A stretch of 52,102 nucleotides of DNA from Planctomycetota bacterium (GTDB lineage Bacteria > Planctomycetota > UBA1135), in NCBI GenBank assembly GCA_027623295.1, contig JAQBXR010000019.1, forward strand, positions 1-52,102. The letters are read 5' to 3'. The first letter of the stretch is position 1; each line of letters begins with the position of its first letter. The translations under genes were made by a program, and so were the position numbers. Under the pieces are notes generated by a model that ran no database searches, was not told the origin of the DNA, and was given only the letters and a program-made list of their open reading frames with translations. Positions 1 to 7,510 of this stretch are shown piece after piece.

Positions 1-210
1 AGGAATGATCTCGACTTCCGTTTCAATCGGTGGCTCGACCGGGGGTAGTGGTGCATCGTGGGTGACTTCCGGAACCGGTTGCTTCAGGCTGACTGCGAGT
101 GTGGGCGGCTTGCGGGTCTCGCCATCCGTCGACCACCACCACGCCGTGCTCAACAAACCCACCCCAACCGCGACGTGAAAAGTCACCGAGCCAAACAAAG
201 CCTTCCACAT
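1..210 (-). CDS. TonB-like energy transducer, N-terminal part (cut by window edge)
   Basis: The 70 codons from the ATG at 210 down to the window edge are open. They give a short N-terminus (MWKALFGSVTFHVAVGVGLL), one hydrophobic segment at about residues 8-27, then a Pro/Glu-rich stretch with PVPEV, PLPPVEPP and IETEVEI. That is the usual start of TonB: an inner-membrane anchor followed by a periplasmic Pro-rich spacer. The C-terminal domain that contacts TonB boxes lies outside the window, so the family call rests on architecture and position. The gene starts 26 bp after the stop of the TonB-dependent receptor on the same strand, which suggests a dedicated receptor-TonB operon. No clear Shine-Dalgarno precedes the ATG. 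A TolA-like protein is the main alternative. Confidence 0.6.
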   Translation of the reverse strand, partial: MWKALFGSVTFHVAVGVGLLSTAWWWSTDGETRKPPTLAVSLKQPVPEVTHDAPLPPVEPPIETEVEIIP

Positions 211-236
211 GGGCTTTGGCGGAGTTGGTTTGAAAT

Positions 237-2297
237 TCAGAAGTTCAGTTCGACGGTTGAGACGAGGTTGAAGCCCGGCCCATTGATGCCGGAGCCGTGC
301 ACGCGATAGTTCTTATCACCGAGGTTCTCCAAGGATAAGGACCAACGCGCATTTTCGCTGATTTTGACGCCGCCGGAGAGGCCAAATAGGGTGAATCCTG
401 GTGTGCCACCGGCCGGAATGCGCGAAGTATCGGTGATATCGCGGAGAGCCAGGTCGTCCTGATTGTCGACGGCCCACATCCAAGCTTCACCCCACCACCT
501 TCCGCCGTTTTGCTGCCAGCGCACGCCCGCATTGCCCTGCATAGGAGCCAAACGACTCAGTGGTGCGCGGCTGGTCGCCCCACTTGGTAACTCCACTTGA
601 TCGACTTCGCCATCCATCCATGAGGCGTTTGCAAACACCGACCAAGCCTGGTCGAGTTCGTATTGCACATCGACTTCCACGCCGTGCACCCAGCCATCGC
701 CGGCGTTGGACTTTTGCACTTCGGGGACGCCGTCGATCAAGGCGCCGGTTGGAGATTGCACAATCATGTCGTCGATCCACGTCTGATAAACCGACGTTTG
801 CCAACTCCATTGCCCGCCACGTCCCTTGCTGCCGATTTCGAACTGCAGGTAGTTCTCCGGATCCAAGTTGGGCGATGGTGTTTCTACCGCACTGGTTGCC
901 TCAAAGGAAGTGAGGTCGGACAAGTTCGGCGCGCGGAAGCCCTGTGACAGTCCGGCGAACACAGTGTTCTCCTGGCTCAAGTACCAAACGCCGCGCAAGC
1001 TTCCGGTGAGGGCGGTCCAGCTTTCATCTAACTGTAAAATCGTCGGACCGGATGGGTCAGGATTTTCCACACGATCGGACTCCAAGGAAAACCAACTCGC
1101 GCGTAAGCCGGGGATGATGCTGAGGTCATCGCGCACAAACATTTCATTCTGTAGGTAAACCGCGGCGCTGTCATAAGTACTGTCGTCGCCGATGGCACCC
1201 TGAATCGCAGAGCTGGTCAAAACGTCTGCCACAAAGTTATCGCGGAAACTGTCGGCGCTCTGGTGATGCACTTCCGTACCCCAGGACCATATTCCAGAAG
1301 CGCGTGCATCACTCTCAAAGCGCGCCGTCAAGCCGATGTCATCTAAATCGAAACCCTGTAAATCTCTCCGTGCACCGGTGCGCAGTCGGTCGCGGATTTC
1401 CTTGTGGCGCTGATAACTCAAAGTCACCTCGCCGTTTTTGGTCAATCCACGGCCACGGTCCCAAGCGACCCGGGTGTAAAATAAATCGCGGCGTTGATCG
1501 TGGTCGCGTTGCAACTCACTACCGACGCTGGTTCCCTGAAACGGGACTGCAAAAATAGTCTTATGCGTGCGCGGGACGTTTTCCTGGCGTACGGTTTGCC
1601 CGGCAGTGGTCCACACCACGCCATTCGAAAAGTAGCGATCAAAACGGAAGTCGCCGTTGTATTGGGAATACCCCGTTTCCGGTAAAGTGCCGTCGCCCGA
1701 TTCTAAATCTCCATAATGAGAAACTGTTGAGCCACCGAGGAATCCCCAATCGGAACCGGAGGCCATGGAAACTTCGGCGCGTTGGGTCCATGAATCCTCC
1801 GCCGAGGAGTAACGCGTGAAACTTCCACCCCCAATCTGCAGACCTTCTGCGCCAACCTTCGCGCGCCGCGAGATGGCATTCACTGTGCCACCAATTGCAT
1901 CGGATCCATATAGCACGCTGGAGGTCCCGCGCACCAACTCCAAACGTTCCACCGTCAGCGCATCTAAGGTACTCCAATACTGGTTTGGGCCAGAACGCAT
2001 AGCGGCATGATTCAGCGGGATGCCATCGACCAACATCCGCGTGCGGAAACCGGTGAACCCACGCAAAAAGGGAGACGACTGTCCCGATGCGGTTTTCTGC
2101 ACCATGACTCCCGGCAATCCTTGCAGAGCTTCCGGCACGGTCCGCGCCCGCGTCCGCAACCATGTTTGGTCTAAGGTCTCTAACGAAAACGGCTGCTGCA
2201 GCGGGTCATCGGCAAATGCGGAGGCCGTGACCACCACCTCTGCGGTCCGGGCAGTTTCTTGAGCGAGTTGCGCCGCGCAAAGGAGGATGACAATCAC
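237..2297 (-). CDS. TonB-dependent outer-membrane receptor
   Basis: This is a 686-residue receptor for uptake of a scarce ligand across the outer membrane, powered by TonB/ExbBD. A TonB-box-like EVVVTASA lies at about residues 20-27. The plug domain follows (ARTVPEALQGLPGVMV, FLRGFTGFRTRMLVDGIPLN, VERLELVRGTSSVLYGSDAIGGTVN), then a long alternating barrel with conserved late segments (GLSQGFRAPNLSDL, SLENLGDKNYRVHGSGI) and a terminal Phe (VELNF). The ligand cannot be read from the sequence; the plug is of the BtuB/haem/siderophore kind, and no cobalamin riboswitch was seen upstream. The only in-frame start is GTG at 2297, because a TAG stands five codons upstream. It gives an unusually short signal peptide without N-terminal positive charges. 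The TonB-like gene follows by 26 bp. Confidence 0.9.
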   Translation of the reverse strand: MIVILLCAAQLAQETARTAEVVVTASAFADDPLQQPFSLETLDQTWLRTRARTVPEALQGLPGVMVQKTASGQSSPFLRGFTGFRTRMLVDGIPLNHAAMRSGPNQYWSTLDALTVERLELVRGTSSVLYGSDAIGGTVNAISRRAKVGAEGLQIGGGSFTRYSSAEDSWTQRAEVSMASGSDWGFLGGSTVSHYGDLESGDGTLPETGYSQYNGDFRFDRYFSNGVVWTTAGQTVRQENVPRTHKTIFAVPFQGTSVGSELQRDHDQRRDLFYTRVAWDRGRGLTKNGEVTLSYQRHKEIRDRLRTGARRDLQGFDLDDIGLTARFESDARASGIWSWGTEVHHQSADSFRDNFVADVLTSSAIQGAIGDDSTYDSAAVYLQNEMFVRDDLSIIPGLRASWFSLESDRVENPDPSGPTILQLDESWTALTGSLRGVWYLSQENTVFAGLSQGFRAPNLSDLTSFEATSAVETPSPNLDPENYLQFEIGSKGRGGQWSWQTSVYQTWIDDMIVQSPTGALIDGVPEVQKSNAGDGWVHGVEVDVQYELDQAWSVFANASWMDGEVDQVELPSGATSRAPLSRLAPMQGNAGVRWQQNGGRWWGEAWMWAVDNQDDLALRDITDTSRIPAGGTPGFTLFGLSGGVKISENARWSLSLENLGDKNYRVHGSGINGPGFNLVSTVELNF

Positions 2298-2450
2298 TGG
2301 GGTGAAACGCTACAGCAGCCCCTTGGTTCAGGGAATTCCTAGAGATTTATATTCTCAAGCAGGGACTCACCGATCCAAAGAACTCAACGGTTTCGTAGTC
2401 GAGGCCCTTCCGCTTGATAGATAAGTTGCAAAAGGCAAGTGATAATCGCG

Positions 2451-2715
2451 TTGAGTCTCACAAGGCCTCCGCTCCCTCGGCGCTCCGATTGCCCCATCTC
2501 CTACTGCCTCGACCTATTTGGGGACCGTTGGACGATGCTGGTCATCCGCGACATGGTGATGCTCGGTGCCTATTCTCATTGATCTGGCTCGATGGGGGGC
2601 CACGCACGACCCGAATACCGGGATTCCGGTCGAGTTTAAAAACCGAGTTGAGAACGACCGAGACGGTGTGATTGCTGCCTTACGCGCGCGGTTAGAATCA
2701 CTCGGTCATGGCTAA
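2451..2715 (+). pseudogene. HxlR-type transcriptional regulator, internally deleted remnant
   Basis: Two frames carry the two ends of one protein family. From about 2478 the first frame reads RRSDCPISYCLDLFGDRWTM and then LVIRDMVMLGAYSH before TGA at 2580-2582; this is the N-terminal Cys plus helix 1-2 region of HxlR winged-helix regulators. From about 2572 the +1 frame reads ILIDLARWGATHDPNTGIP, then VEFKNRVENDRDGVIAALRA and RLESLGHG, ending at TAA 2713-2715; this is the C-terminal part of the same family. The middle, roughly 55-65 residues including the recognition helix and wing, is missing at a junction near 2570-2580. No good ATG precedes the N-terminal part; TTG at 2451 is possible. The original stop overlaps the glyS start by 8 bp, so the intact gene was probably coupled to glyS. 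Confidence 0.8.
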
Positions 2716-4174
2716 GTCCGCTCCCAAAGTGATGGAAAAGATAGTTTCCCTGTGCAAGCGCCGGGGATTTGTTTTCCCAGCGTCGGAAATCTATGGTGGA
2801 CAAGGGTCTACGTACGATTGGGGACCTCTTGGCGTAGAGCTCAAACGACGCGTGAAGGACGCCTGGTGGGAAGCCATGGTCTACGCACGCCAAGACATTG
2901 TCGGCATTGACTCCGCCATCATCCAATCCCCCGATGTCTGGCGCGCTTCGGGTCACGTGGGCGGCTTTTCGGACCCCTTGATCGATAACAAGACGTCTAA
3001 GCAGCGGTATCGCGCGGATCACTTGATCGAGAACAAGATTGAGAAGTATCGCCAGAAGGGCAAGCTGGACCGCGTGGAGGCTCTGACTGCCAAGCTCAAT
3101 GCAGTGATTTCCGACAACGAAGGTATGCGTCAGCTGATCATCGACGAGAAAATCAAATGCCCAGTTTCCGGCACCGATGACTGGACCGACGTGCGTCAGT
3201 TCAATCTCATGTTTGAAACCAATGTGGGCGCGGTCAAGGACAGCGCTTCGGTTGCGTACCTGCGTCCTGAAACTGCCCAGGGCATTTTCATTAACTTCAA
3301 CAACGTGGTGACTTCCACCCGTAAGAAGCTCCCCTTCGGCATTGCGCAGATTGGTAAGAGTTTCCGCAACGAAATCACGCCGGGCAACTTTGTGTTCCGC
3401 ACGCGAGAGTTCGAGCAAATGGAAATGGAGTTCTTCTGCCGTCCGGAAGAAGCCCCTAAGTGGTATGAGTACTGGCAGAAAGAACGCTTTCAGTGGTACA
3501 TTGACCTTGGGGTGAGCCCTGAAAAGCTACGCATGCGTGAGCACGAGCAAGATGAACTCGCTCACTATGCAGCAGGTTGCGGCGACGTCGAATATCTCTT
3601 CCCATTCGGCTGGTCCGAGCTGGAAGGTGTTGCGAATCGCACCGATTACGACTTGAAGAAGCATTCGGAAGCCAGCGGTACCTCATTAACTTGGTTTGAC
3701 AGTCAAGAAAACGAACACGTTTCGCCTTACGTGATTGAGCCGGCTGCAGGTTGCGACCGCACTGCCATGACTTTTTTGGTCGATGCTTACGACGAGGAAG
3801 GAGAAGGTAAGGAACAGCGCGTGGTGTTGCGTTTCCACCCGAAGATCGCACCCGTCACGGTTGCGGTATTTCCATTGGTTAAGAAAGATGGCATGCCGGA
3901 GAAGGCCGCCGAAGTGGAGGCCATCCTGCGTCCGCACTTCCGTACTGCAATGGAAGACAATCAGTCGATTGGACGTCGTTATCGTCGTCAAGATGAAATC
4001 GGAACTCCCTTCTGCATTACCGTAGATGGTGAAACCGCCGAAGATGGTTGCGTGACTTTGCGTGAGCGTGATTCGATGGATCAGCAGCGCGTGCCTATTG
4101 GGGAAATCGTCTCTGTGATGCATAAGTGCATTGCATCCTGGAAACGTTCAGAACCTGTCGCAGTTAAGAGTTGA
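2708..4174 (+). CDS. glyS: Glycyl-tRNA synthetase, single-chain alpha2 type
   Basis: This 488-residue class II aminoacyl-tRNA synthetase charges tRNA-Gly in the cytoplasm. The N-terminus has the signature KRRGFVFPASEIYGG and YDWGPLGVELKRR. Motif 2 lies in SFRNEITPGNFVFRTREFEQ followed by MEMEFF; the LRPETAQGIFINF segment and the motif-3-like GCDRTAMTFLVDAY are also present. An anticodon-binding domain fills about residues 380-488 (APVTVAVFPLVKK, IGRRYRRQDEIGTPFCITVD). The length is normal for the non-tetrameric form. The ATG lies inside the end of the HxlR remnant. The stop overlaps the TTG start of ptsI by 4 bp, so the two genes are probably co-transcribed and translationally coupled. Start and family are both secure. 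Confidence 0.97.
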   Translation: MAKSAPKVMEKIVSLCKRRGFVFPASEIYGGQGSTYDWGPLGVELKRRVKDAWWEAMVYARQDIVGIDSAIIQSPDVWRASGHVGGFSDPLIDNKTSKQRYRADHLIENKIEKYRQKGKLDRVEALTAKLNAVISDNEGMRQLIIDEKIKCPVSGTDDWTDVRQFNLMFETNVGAVKDSASVAYLRPETAQGIFINFNNVVTSTRKKLPFGIAQIGKSFRNEITPGNFVFRTREFEQMEMEFFCRPEEAPKWYEYWQKERFQWYIDLGVSPEKLRMREHEQDELAHYAAGCGDVEYLFPFGWSELEGVANRTDYDLKKHSEASGTSLTWFDSQENEHVSPYVIEPAAGCDRTAMTFLVDAYDEEGEGKEQRVVLRFHPKIAPVTVAVFPLVKKDGMPEKAAEVEAILRPHFRTAMEDNQSIGRRYRRQDEIGTPFCITVDGETAEDGCVTLRERDSMDQQRVPIGEIVSVMHKCIASWKRSEPVAVKS

Positions 4175-5937
4175 GTTCAAATTTGGAACGCCTCGAGCTG
4201 AACGGAACACGCATCTCGCCTGGTGTAGGTGTGGGCTCGGTGTTCGTCGCTCTGACGCACACCAAACGGCGTATTCCGATGCGCCGCATTGACGCGCACG
4301 ATGCCGAGCCATCGTGGAAAATCCTCACCGATGCGCGCCATGCCGCGTTGAAGAAGCTGGAAGGTATCCAGGCTGCCACGGCGAAAGAGTTGGGTTTGCA
4401 AGAAGCCGCCATTTATGGCGCGCAAGCTGCGGTCCTCTTGGATCCCGAGGCGGCCAAAGATTTACGCCGCTGGGTCATGGACGAACTGATGGCACCAGAA
4501 TCGGCCATCCAAGCTTTACTGGATAAGTTCGGCAAGTTGTTCGATAGCCTTGAAGGGGGCGACATGAAGTCTTGGGCCGCGGATTTGCGTGACCCATGGA
4601 ACTCGGTACTCGAAGAACTCAGTGAAGGCGACGTTGAGGCTGCCCGCAGTGGTGGACCTGGAAGTTTGGTACTGGTTGCCGAAGAGCTCACACCCACTTT
4701 GGTCGTGAGTTATCCGCGCGAGAAAATCGCGGCCATCATTTGTTCGCGTGGCGGTCGTTTCAGCCATGGTGCGGTGATCGCGCGCAGCTACGGCATCCCA
4801 ACCGTCACTGGTTTAGATGCGGTGGACGAACGGGCACGCTCCGGCCAAGCCTGTGTGGTGCATGGCGATAGCGGGGTGGTGGTGCTCAATGCCACTGCGG
4901 AAGAGCAAGAATCTGCCCTCACCTTGTCCGCCGAACGTGCGCATGTACGAGGAGTGTTGGCAAGCGCTGCAAAAGAAGCGGGCCACACCTCCGATGGGAC
5001 CGAGGTCAAGATTCAGGTGAACATCGAATCGCCGCGCGACTTGGATTTGTTTGATCCAGAGATTGTCAATGGCGTGGGTTTGTTCCGCACCGAGTTTGCC
5101 TACATGGAACGCCCGTCCTTCCCAAGTGTCGATGAGCAAAAGGAAATCTACGGAGCCGTGCTGGATCGCTTCCCGGGCAAGCCGGTGACCTTCCGCACTC
5201 TGGATATCGGCGGTGATAAGTCACTGCGTTATTTCAGCACTCCAGAAGAGGCCAACCCAGCCCTCGGATGGCGCGGTTTGCGTCTGAGCCTGAAGTGGCA
5301 AGACCTCTTCCTGATGCAGATCCAAGCGCTGCGTGATTGCCGCGCGCATGGCGGCGTGCACATCATGCTCCCCATGGTGACTACGGTGGAGGAGATCCGG
5401 CAAGCCAAAGACCTCCTGCTCACTATTAGTGGCACTGAAGATCTCGGAGTGCGTTTTGGCGTCATGATTGAAGTGCCAGCTGCGGCCATGGCCTTGCCCG
5501 ACATCGTGAAAGAGGTGGATTTTGTTTCCGTCGGCACAAATGACTTCACCCAATATTTATTTGCGGTGGATCGCGATAATCCTTGGGTTGCGGATCTGTA
5601 TCAGCCATATCACCCTGCAAATCTGCGCGTACTGCGTTACATAGCAAGGGTTTGCCAGAAAGCTGGAGTTCCGGCAACCGTCTGTGGCGAGATGGCTGGA
5701 CAGCGCAAAGGAGCCTTTTTCCTTGCAGGCGTGGGCTTTCAGGGCCTTTCCATGTCTCCACTTTTTGTGCCAGAGATTAAAGCCTTGCTTCGACAGGTCG
5801 ATATTGAGTCTTTACGAGAGACGGCGCGGCAAGCTGCGCGTGCGAGTACAGTAAAGGATGCGTTAAGCATTTTGGAGCTATCTACCGCACAAGCGTGGCA
5901 AAAAGTTGTCGAAAGCGTTGGCTCTCACAAGACTTAG
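4171..5937 (+). CDS. ptsI: PTS enzyme I (phosphoenolpyruvate-protein phosphotransferase)
   Basis: This 588-residue enzyme I takes the phosphoryl group from phosphoenolpyruvate and passes it to HPr. The phospho-histidine is His199 in GGRFSHGAVIARSYGIPTV. The C-terminal PEP-binding barrel has GLFRTEFAYMERP, FRTLDIGGDKSLRYF, the GTNDFTQYLFAVDRDN signature, and the catalytic Cys505 in ATVCGEMAGQ. The spacing of His199 and Cys505 matches classical enzyme I. Translation must begin at TTG 4171, which overlaps the glyS TGA as TTGA. No HPr, EII or HPr kinase gene lies in the window, so the partner is elsewhere; the role may be regulatory (carbon or nitrogen signalling) rather than sugar import. The pairing with glyS is unusual. 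Confidence 0.95.
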   Translation: MSSNLERLELNGTRISPGVGVGSVFVALTHTKRRIPMRRIDAHDAEPSWKILTDARHAALKKLEGIQAATAKELGLQEAAIYGAQAAVLLDPEAAKDLRRWVMDELMAPESAIQALLDKFGKLFDSLEGGDMKSWAADLRDPWNSVLEELSEGDVEAARSGGPGSLVLVAEELTPTLVVSYPREKIAAIICSRGGRFSHGAVIARSYGIPTVTGLDAVDERARSGQACVVHGDSGVVVLNATAEEQESALTLSAERAHVRGVLASAAKEAGHTSDGTEVKIQVNIESPRDLDLFDPEIVNGVGLFRTEFAYMERPSFPSVDEQKEIYGAVLDRFPGKPVTFRTLDIGGDKSLRYFSTPEEANPALGWRGLRLSLKWQDLFLMQIQALRDCRAHGGVHIMLPMVTTVEEIRQAKDLLLTISGTEDLGVRFGVMIEVPAAAMALPDIVKEVDFVSVGTNDFTQYLFAVDRDNPWVADLYQPYHPANLRVLRYIARVCQKAGVPATVCGEMAGQRKGAFFLAGVGFQGLSMSPLFVPEIKALLRQVDIESLRETARQAARASTVKDALSILELSTAQAWQKVVESVGSHKT

Positions 5938-6047
5938 CACGATTTTTCATTGCACGGAGGCCACCAATTGCCTGATACTGGAACAACTGCGGAGTTCGAC
6001 TCCACACCTCACCCCGCTCCCTGGACCTCGAGCGAGAATCAATTGCG

Positions 6048-6791
6048 ATGACCGCATCAAACGGAATGAACTCCCCAAACCCTCAAGGAAGACGGAAAGG
6101 ACGCTGGGCCTTCCCAGAAATCGAAAGGTTGCGGCGCATGTATGGCTTCAAATCTGAAGTCCAGATTGCGCAGGATTTGAACCGCACGGTGCAAAGCGTT
6201 CGTCGCATGATTGGCAAAGTGTTTGAAGGCGATCCCGTGATCGGGCCTTGGACAGCATTAGAAATCCGCAAGCTAAAGAGTTATCTCGGCGCAGCAGATT
6301 TCACTGTCATCGCTCGCATTATGCGCCGTCCCGCAGCCGAGATTGAACGGAAAGTGCAGCAGCTGAAAGGAGAAGTCCGACAGCGAGCTTGGACATCGGC
6401 CGATTTGCAAATCCTAAAGCGCTACTATGGCACCCGCGCCACCAAAGATGTCTCGCTCATCCTTGGCCGCCCAGTCAATCGGATTGAAGATAAGGCGAAG
6501 GAGCTGTGTCTTGCCAAGGACAAGGGCTACCAACGTCGCGCAGGTTCTGGAGATCCGGTCAAAATGCCGCGTTGGGGTCCGGCGGAAGTAGAGGAACTCA
6601 AACGCCTCTATCTTGAGCAAGACAATCTCACGATTGCGGATCATCTCAACCGAACCGTAAAGAGTGTGGTCTCTAAAGCCCACGATCTTGGACTACGGAA
6701 GTCTTCGAGTCGATTGAAAGACATGGGACGCCAGAACGTTCGCGCGCGCTACGATAAATCGCCGAACGATGAGCGGGAGATGGAGGCCTGA
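6048..6791 (+). CDS. Protein with four tandem Myb/SANT-like helix-turn-helix repeats
   Basis: This 247-residue basic protein is built almost entirely from four copies of a roughly 40-residue homeodomain-like unit. Each begins with Trp (W20, W68, W115, W176), then an acidic residue and Leu-x-Lys/Arg-x-Tyr/Leu (EIERLRRMYG, EIRKLKSYLG, DLQILKRYYG, EVEELKRLYL). Next comes a helix of the form IAxxLNRT/xRP (IAQDLNRTVQSV, IARIMRRPAAEI, VSLILGRPVNRI, IADHLNRTVKSV) and a final Lys. Trp plus a turn before the recognition helix is typical of Myb/SANT DNA-binding repeats. I infer a DNA-binding, possibly regulatory or chromatin-type, protein; the target is unknown. Ends are charged and probably disordered. 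ATG 6048 is used; ATG 6066 in the same frame is possible. It lies 110 bp after ptsI and 21 bp before the DUF971 gene. Confidence 0.75.
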   Translation: MTASNGMNSPNPQGRRKGRWAFPEIERLRRMYGFKSEVQIAQDLNRTVQSVRRMIGKVFEGDPVIGPWTALEIRKLKSYLGAADFTVIARIMRRPAAEIERKVQQLKGEVRQRAWTSADLQILKRYYGTRATKDVSLILGRPVNRIEDKAKELCLAKDKGYQRRAGSGDPVKMPRWGPAEVEELKRLYLEQDNLTIADHLNRTVKSVVSKAHDLGLRKSSSRLKDMGRQNVRARYDKSPNDEREMEA

Positions 6792-6812
6792 CCCGCAAGG
6801 TCGAGCAGGGCG

Positions 6813-7115
6813 ATGGAATCCCAGCTTACCGGCCTTAAGCGGGAAGGTGATCATTTAAGGTTCACCTGGTCGGACGGACTCGTGAGCGCCCTGAGCATTC
6901 GCGAGTTACGCATTAGCTGTCCATGTGCTTTTTGTGTGAATGAAATCACGGGAGCGCGTCAGGTGAATCCAGGCGACATCCCGGACGACATTGGCATGAA
7001 AGATATGCAGCCAATCGGGCGTTATGCCTATCGGGTTTTGTTTGACGATGGCCACGACACTGGTCTCTTCACTCTCGAAGAGTTGCGCGCGCGTTGTCAG
7101 GAGGCTCTGGCGTGA
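6813..7115 (+). CDS. DUF971 family protein (GBBH-like N-terminal domain)
   Basis: This 100-residue protein matches the small domain found at the N-terminus of gamma-butyrobetaine hydroxylase and as stand-alone bacterial DUF971 proteins. Typical features are RFTWSDGLVSALSIRELR, the metal-site-like CPCAFCVNE with three Cys in six residues, the GARQVNP segment, and the C-terminal YAYRVLFDDGHDTGLFTLEE followed by LRARC. In other genomes stand-alone DUF971 genes often accompany Mrp/ApbC-type Fe-S carrier genes; none is adjacent here. The molecular role is unproven; metal or Fe-S handling is a reasonable inference from the Cys cluster. The stop overlaps the start of the next gene (GTGA), so it heads a three-gene coupled unit. 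Confidence 0.85.
   Translation: MESQLTGLKREGDHLRFTWSDGLVSALSIRELRISCPCAFCVNEITGARQVNPGDIPDDIGMKDMQPIGRYAYRVLFDDGHDTGLFTLEELRARCQEALA
7099..7104 (+). promoter_or_regulatory. Shine-Dalgarno AGGAGG that fixes the start of the next gene
   Basis: A perfect AGGAGG inside the last codons of the DUF971 gene lies 7 nt before GTG 7112. It shows that the downstream membrane protein starts at that GTG, not at the in-frame TTG at 7094, and that ribosomes re-initiate across the GTGA overlap. Confidence 0.8.
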
Positions 7116-7510
7116 GTCCGCTCGCGGAACTTTTTCGCGCCTGCCTGCATCCTATCCTGGTTCCGATTGTCCTTTTCCTGCATTGGTGGGTCATCTGGTT
7201 CACCATCGGGCGGAGCTTTCGCCCAACCGTAAAGCTGTTGCTGTTGGCTCGCATCGTCGGTCTTGGCGGCGGCTATGCCTTGTACGCAACAGGGGCACTC
7301 GGCCTTTCCAATCCACAACTCGATGGCAACACGCTGGGCTGGATCGTGGCCTTCGTGGCTGCTTGGCTGTGGTTTTGGAGTCTAGAAGCGGCAACTATCG
7401 CTTGGGTGATGCGCCGAAAACGCCGAAGTTGGCATTGGAAGCCTTATGATTTAACGGTTCTCGGGTGTTCCCATGCGGTTTATCTCCTAGGCGCCGCTTT
7501 GCTCGCATGA
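7112..7510 (+). CDS. Small integral membrane protein of unknown function
   Basis: This 132-residue protein starts at GTG 7112, 7 nt after AGGAGG, and overlaps the DUF971 stop by 4 bp. It has about four hydrophobic spans (around residues 12-32, 38-58, 70-95 and 113-131). A Trp-rich first span (HWWVIWFTIGRSFRP) is followed by a basic loop RRKRRSWHWKPYD before the last span. I do not recognise the family. The last codons overlap the ATG of the following membrane protein (ATGA at 7507-7510), so both are probably made in fixed ratio, and the two may act together in the inner membrane. Confidence 0.7.
   Translation: MSPLAELFRACLHPILVPIVLFLHWWVIWFTIGRSFRPTVKLLLLARIVGLGGGYALYATGALGLSNPQLDGNTLGWIVAFVAAWLWFWSLEAATIAWVMRRKRRSWHWKPYDLTVLGCSHAVYLLGAALLA

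Noticed and set aside
2298-2450. Upstream region of the TonB-dependent receptor checked for a cobalamin riboswitch
   Set aside because: None of the conserved B12-box or core elements could be found on the minus strand.
2636-3418. Long open frame (260 codons) antisense to glyS
   Set aside because: It is the codon-bias mirror of glyS, has no family signature, and glyS is certain.
7465-7506. Upstream extension (TTG at 7465) of the large membrane protein
   Set aside because: It would lie inside the previous membrane-protein gene; the ATGA overlap at 7507 is the natural coupled start.
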